Assembly (NCBI GenBank): GCA_021159265.1
Contig: JAGGSD010000306.1
Location: forward strand, 1 to 7,331
Source of the DNA: Syntrophobacterales bacterium
GTDB taxonomy: Bacteria > Desulfobacterota > Syntrophia > Syntrophales > UBA6807
Length of the DNA stretch: 7,331 nt
Reading direction: 5' to 3'
Shown: positions 6,066-7,331 of the stretch, piece by piece
Numbering within the stretch: the first letter of the stretch is position 1
Layout: the number at the start of each line of letters is the position of its first letter
Made by a program: the position numbers and the translations under genes
The notes under the pieces: generated by a model
What the model was told of the DNA's origin: nothing
The model's input: only the letters and a program-made list of their open reading frames with translations
The model's database searches: none

Positions 6066-6898
6066 TTGTAAAACAGTCTCCGGCAAAGATAAACCTTATC
6101 CTTAATGTTTTGAGAAAAAGGAAAGACGGCTATCATGATATTGCCACCCTTATGCAAAGAATAAGTCTTTATGACGAAACAAAATTTTCTCTTAAGGGTA
6201 AAACAATTGCTGTGAGGTGTCCTGGAAGTTCACTGCCTGAAAATGAGGAGAATATAGTTTACAGCGCCGCAGAGGCCTTTTTTTCTTATGTTTCGTATTC
6301 TTCAGGCGTGGAAATTACAATTAATAAGAGAATCCCCACAGCGGCTGGGTTAGGCGGCGGAAGTTCAAATGCTGCAACGACGATCGTTACATTAAACGAT
6401 ATGATAGGGAGTAACTGCAGCCAAAAGGAACTGATGAAAATAGGAACAAAGATCGGGGCTGATGTCCCTTTTTTTATTTTTGGTAAAACTGCATGGGCCT
6501 TTGGTATAGGTGATAGTCTCCAGATTGCGGAAGGCATTCCCCCGATGTGGTTTGTCCTGGTTAATCCGGGATTCGAAGTATCTACAAAAAAGGTTTATGA
6601 AGAGTTAAAATTAGGATTGACAAAAGAAATAATAAAATATAGCATTCCGCGACTTACAAAAGTGTCTCAAGTTTCAAAAAAGCTTTTTAATGATCTCGAA
6701 ACAGTAACGTTGAAATGCTATCCCGTTTTGTCTGAAATTAAGGGGCTTCTTATGGAATATGGTGCTCTTGGTTCTTTGATGTCAGGGAGTGGGCCGACAG
6801 TTTTTGGTGTTTTTACCGGTGAAAAAAGTGCTTTGAATGCTGCGGCAGAATTAAAAAAGGCAAGGGTGGGGTCTGTATTTACGGCACATTCTATTTGA
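6062..6898 (+). CDS. ispE: 4-diphosphocytidyl-2-C-methyl-D-erythritol kinase IspE
   Basis: IspE phosphorylates the 2-hydroxyl of CDP-methylerythritol with ATP, the fourth step of the methylerythritol phosphate route to isoprenoid precursors, in the cytoplasm. The protein has 278 residues (283 in E. coli). GHMP-kinase motifs appear in order: SPAKINLILNVLRKRKDGYH (6-25) with catalytic Lys9, the ATP loop PTAAGLGGGSSNAA (92-105), IGADVPFF (131-138) with catalytic Asp134, and the C-terminal SGSGPTVFG (241-249). No key residue is missing. The start ATG shares bases with the preceding stop codon (ATGA at 6062-6065). There is no strong Shine-Dalgarno sequence of its own, only A-rich sequence, so translation probably depends on ribosomes finishing the DUF1844 gene. 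It ends 34 bases before tRNA-Gln with no clear terminator between. Confidence 0.97.
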   Translation: MIVKQSPAKINLILNVLRKRKDGYHDIATLMQRISLYDETKFSLKGKTIAVRCPGSSLPENEENIVYSAAEAFFSYVSYSSGVEITINKRIPTAAGLGGGSSNAATTIVTLNDMIGSNCSQKELMKIGTKIGADVPFFIFGKTAWAFGIGDSLQIAEGIPPMWFVLVNPGFEVSTKKVYEELKLGLTKEIIKYSIPRLTKVSQVSKKLFNDLETVTLKCYPVLSEIKGLLMEYGALGSLMSGSGPTVFGVFTGEKSALNAAAELKKARVGSVFTAHSI

Positions 6899-6932
6899 GT
6901 AACCCACATTCTTGACGGATACTGGTTTTTAC

Positions 6933-7007
6933 TGGGGCGTCGTCAAGCGGTAAGACACAGGACTTTGGTTCCTGCATTCGGAGGTTCGAATCCTCCCGCC
7001 CCAGCCA
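6933..7007 (+). tRNA. tRNA-Gln (anticodon UUG) with encoded CCA
   Basis: A complete cloverleaf can be drawn. The acceptor stem is TGGGGCG (6933-6939) with CGCCCCA (6997-7003). The D arm has GTC/GAC (6942-6944 and 6954-6956). The anticodon stem is CAGGA/TCCTG (6958-6962 and 6970-6974) with loop CTTTGGT, giving TTG at 6965-6967. The T stem is GGAGG/CCTCC (6980-6984 and 6992-6996) with loop TTCGAAT. G7004 is the discriminator base and CCA is encoded at 7005-7007. The weak U1-A72 pair and G73 are typical identity features for glutaminyl (or non-discriminating glutamyl) charging. It reads CAA, and CAG by wobble. It is probably co-transcribed with ispE and then processed. Confidence 0.97.
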
Positions 7008-7012
7008 ATCTA

Positions 7013-7141
7013 TGACTCTGTTGATTTATGAGGATTTTCGTTCAAGATCAAGCCTGCCTGTGCGTTGCCTGTCTGCGCCTACCTGTGCCGCCTGCACGGC
7101 AGACAGGCAGGCACGCAGACAGGACATGCGAAAAAAATAAC
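7013..7141 (+). repeat. Single arm of the 651-793 element, interrupted by a hairpin insert
   Basis: Bases 7013-7052 match the inverted arm at 793-754 in 39 of 40 positions, and 7125-7141 match 752-736 in 17 of 17. Between them, the single base at 753 is replaced by 72 bases of REP-like palindrome (7053-7124). Similarity to the arm stops after AAATAAC at 7141, so only about 57 bases of one arm are present and no facing arm follows. It begins six bases after the last base of tRNA-Gln. Confidence 0.85.
7053..7124. repeat. Nested REP-like double palindrome (insert)
   Basis: The outer words CCTGCCTGTGCG (7053-7064) and GCACGCAGACAGG (7111-7123) are the same pair that frames the palindrome at 51-82. 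Inside lies a second unit, 7078-7107, whose minus-strand reading starts CCTGTCTGCCGTGC and ends GCACAGGTAGG around a 5-base loop. The whole insert is therefore one copy of the palindrome family nested in another. It is much richer in G+C than its surroundings. No coding capacity. Confidence 0.8.
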
Positions 7142-7181
7142 GGTTCAACTGAGTTCACCGAAGGCTGAGCTCAGTCGAACC
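7142..7181. repeat. Long stable hairpin directly after the arm
   Basis: GGTTCAACTGAGTTCA (7142-7157) pairs with TGAGCTCAGTCGAACC (7166-7181) over 16 positions with two G-T pairs, around the 8-base loop CCGAAGGC. It abuts the point where the arm copy stops. No T-run follows. It could protect or end the ispE-tRNA transcript but reads as another dispersed palindrome family. Confidence 0.75.
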
Positions 7182-7274
7182 GTCGAACGTGCTTCGTATT
7201 TCGAATTTCCAGTTTATCTGGGTTAGTCCGTTAATTGTAAAGTTCGTGCAAAATTGGCAAAAGAATTAAAAACA

Positions 7275-7331
7275 AACACGAAACCACGAAAAAAAAAAGA
7301 AAGTGCGAAATTAAATTTTCTTTTTCGTGTT
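7275..7331. repeat. Inverted repeat at the window edge, possibly continuing
   Basis: AACACGAAA (7275-7283) is inverted as TTTCGTGTT (7323-7331), with CACGAAA and GTGCGAAA variants between. It is A/T-rich apart from the repeated ACGAAA word and may extend past the window. Positions 7182-7274 hold no gene; they include a 20-base word (7248-7267) that is the exact reverse complement of 32-51. Confidence 0.5.

Noticed and set aside
6892..6932. Separate promoter for tRNA-Gln (TTTGAG/GATACT, or TTGACG at 6913)
   Set aside because: Matches are weak, and for TTGACG the -10 would fall inside the tRNA.
7053..7124. CRISPR array
   Set aside because: Repeated words are parts of nested inverted repeats with no regularly spaced direct repeats and no unique spacers.
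7125..7200. Intrinsic terminator for the ispE-tRNA transcript
   Set aside because: The hairpin at 7142-7181 is stable but is not followed by a T-run on the plus strand.

Overview
The window looks like a chromosomal segment of a Gram-negative anaerobe, most likely a deltaproteobacterium in the broad sense (Desulfobacterota). This rests on the moderate, somewhat AT-rich composition, the order clpB - htpX - DUF1844 gene - ispE - tRNA-Gln, a DacZ-like diadenylate cyclase, and several families of short palindromic repeats filling nearly every gap between genes. The lineage call is inference from protein style and gene order, not from a database match.

Layout: positions 1-320 hold an imperfect palindrome and, on the minus strand, the N-terminal remnant of a REP-associated (IS200-like, HUH) transposase. 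Positions 321-999 contain no gene that I can support; they hold a candidate sigma70 promoter, a 143-bp two-armed palindromic element (651-793) and a further hairpin repeat (874-937). A plus-strand housekeeping and stress block follows: diadenylate cyclase (start most likely 1000), clpB (1876-4464), htpX (4624-5466), a DUF1844 gene (true start 5634), ispE (6062-6898) and tRNA-Gln(UUG) with encoded CCA (6933-7007). The last 320 bases are repeats, including a second, single-armed copy of the 143-bp element's arm, interrupted by a 72-bp REP-like double hairpin.

How the genes fit together: the diadenylate cyclase and clpB are 12 bases apart and probably one transcript, linking a c-di-AMP-type nucleotide signal to the ClpB disaggregase. 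HtpX, an inner-membrane zinc protease, adds membrane-protein quality control. The DUF1844 gene overlaps ispE (methylerythritol phosphate isoprenoid pathway) by an ATGA junction, so these two are translationally coupled. A plus-strand ispE followed by tRNA-Gln is a common arrangement in this group; the ribose-phosphate pyrophosphokinase gene that often follows would lie beyond the window end.

I see no new defence or signalling system. The most interesting signal is non-coding: arms of one repeat family occur three times, two arms facing each other at 651-793 and one at 7013-7141. The last arm is 56/57 identical to one of the others except for a cleanly inserted nested palindrome. The same palindrome family sits beside the transposase relic at the other end of the window.
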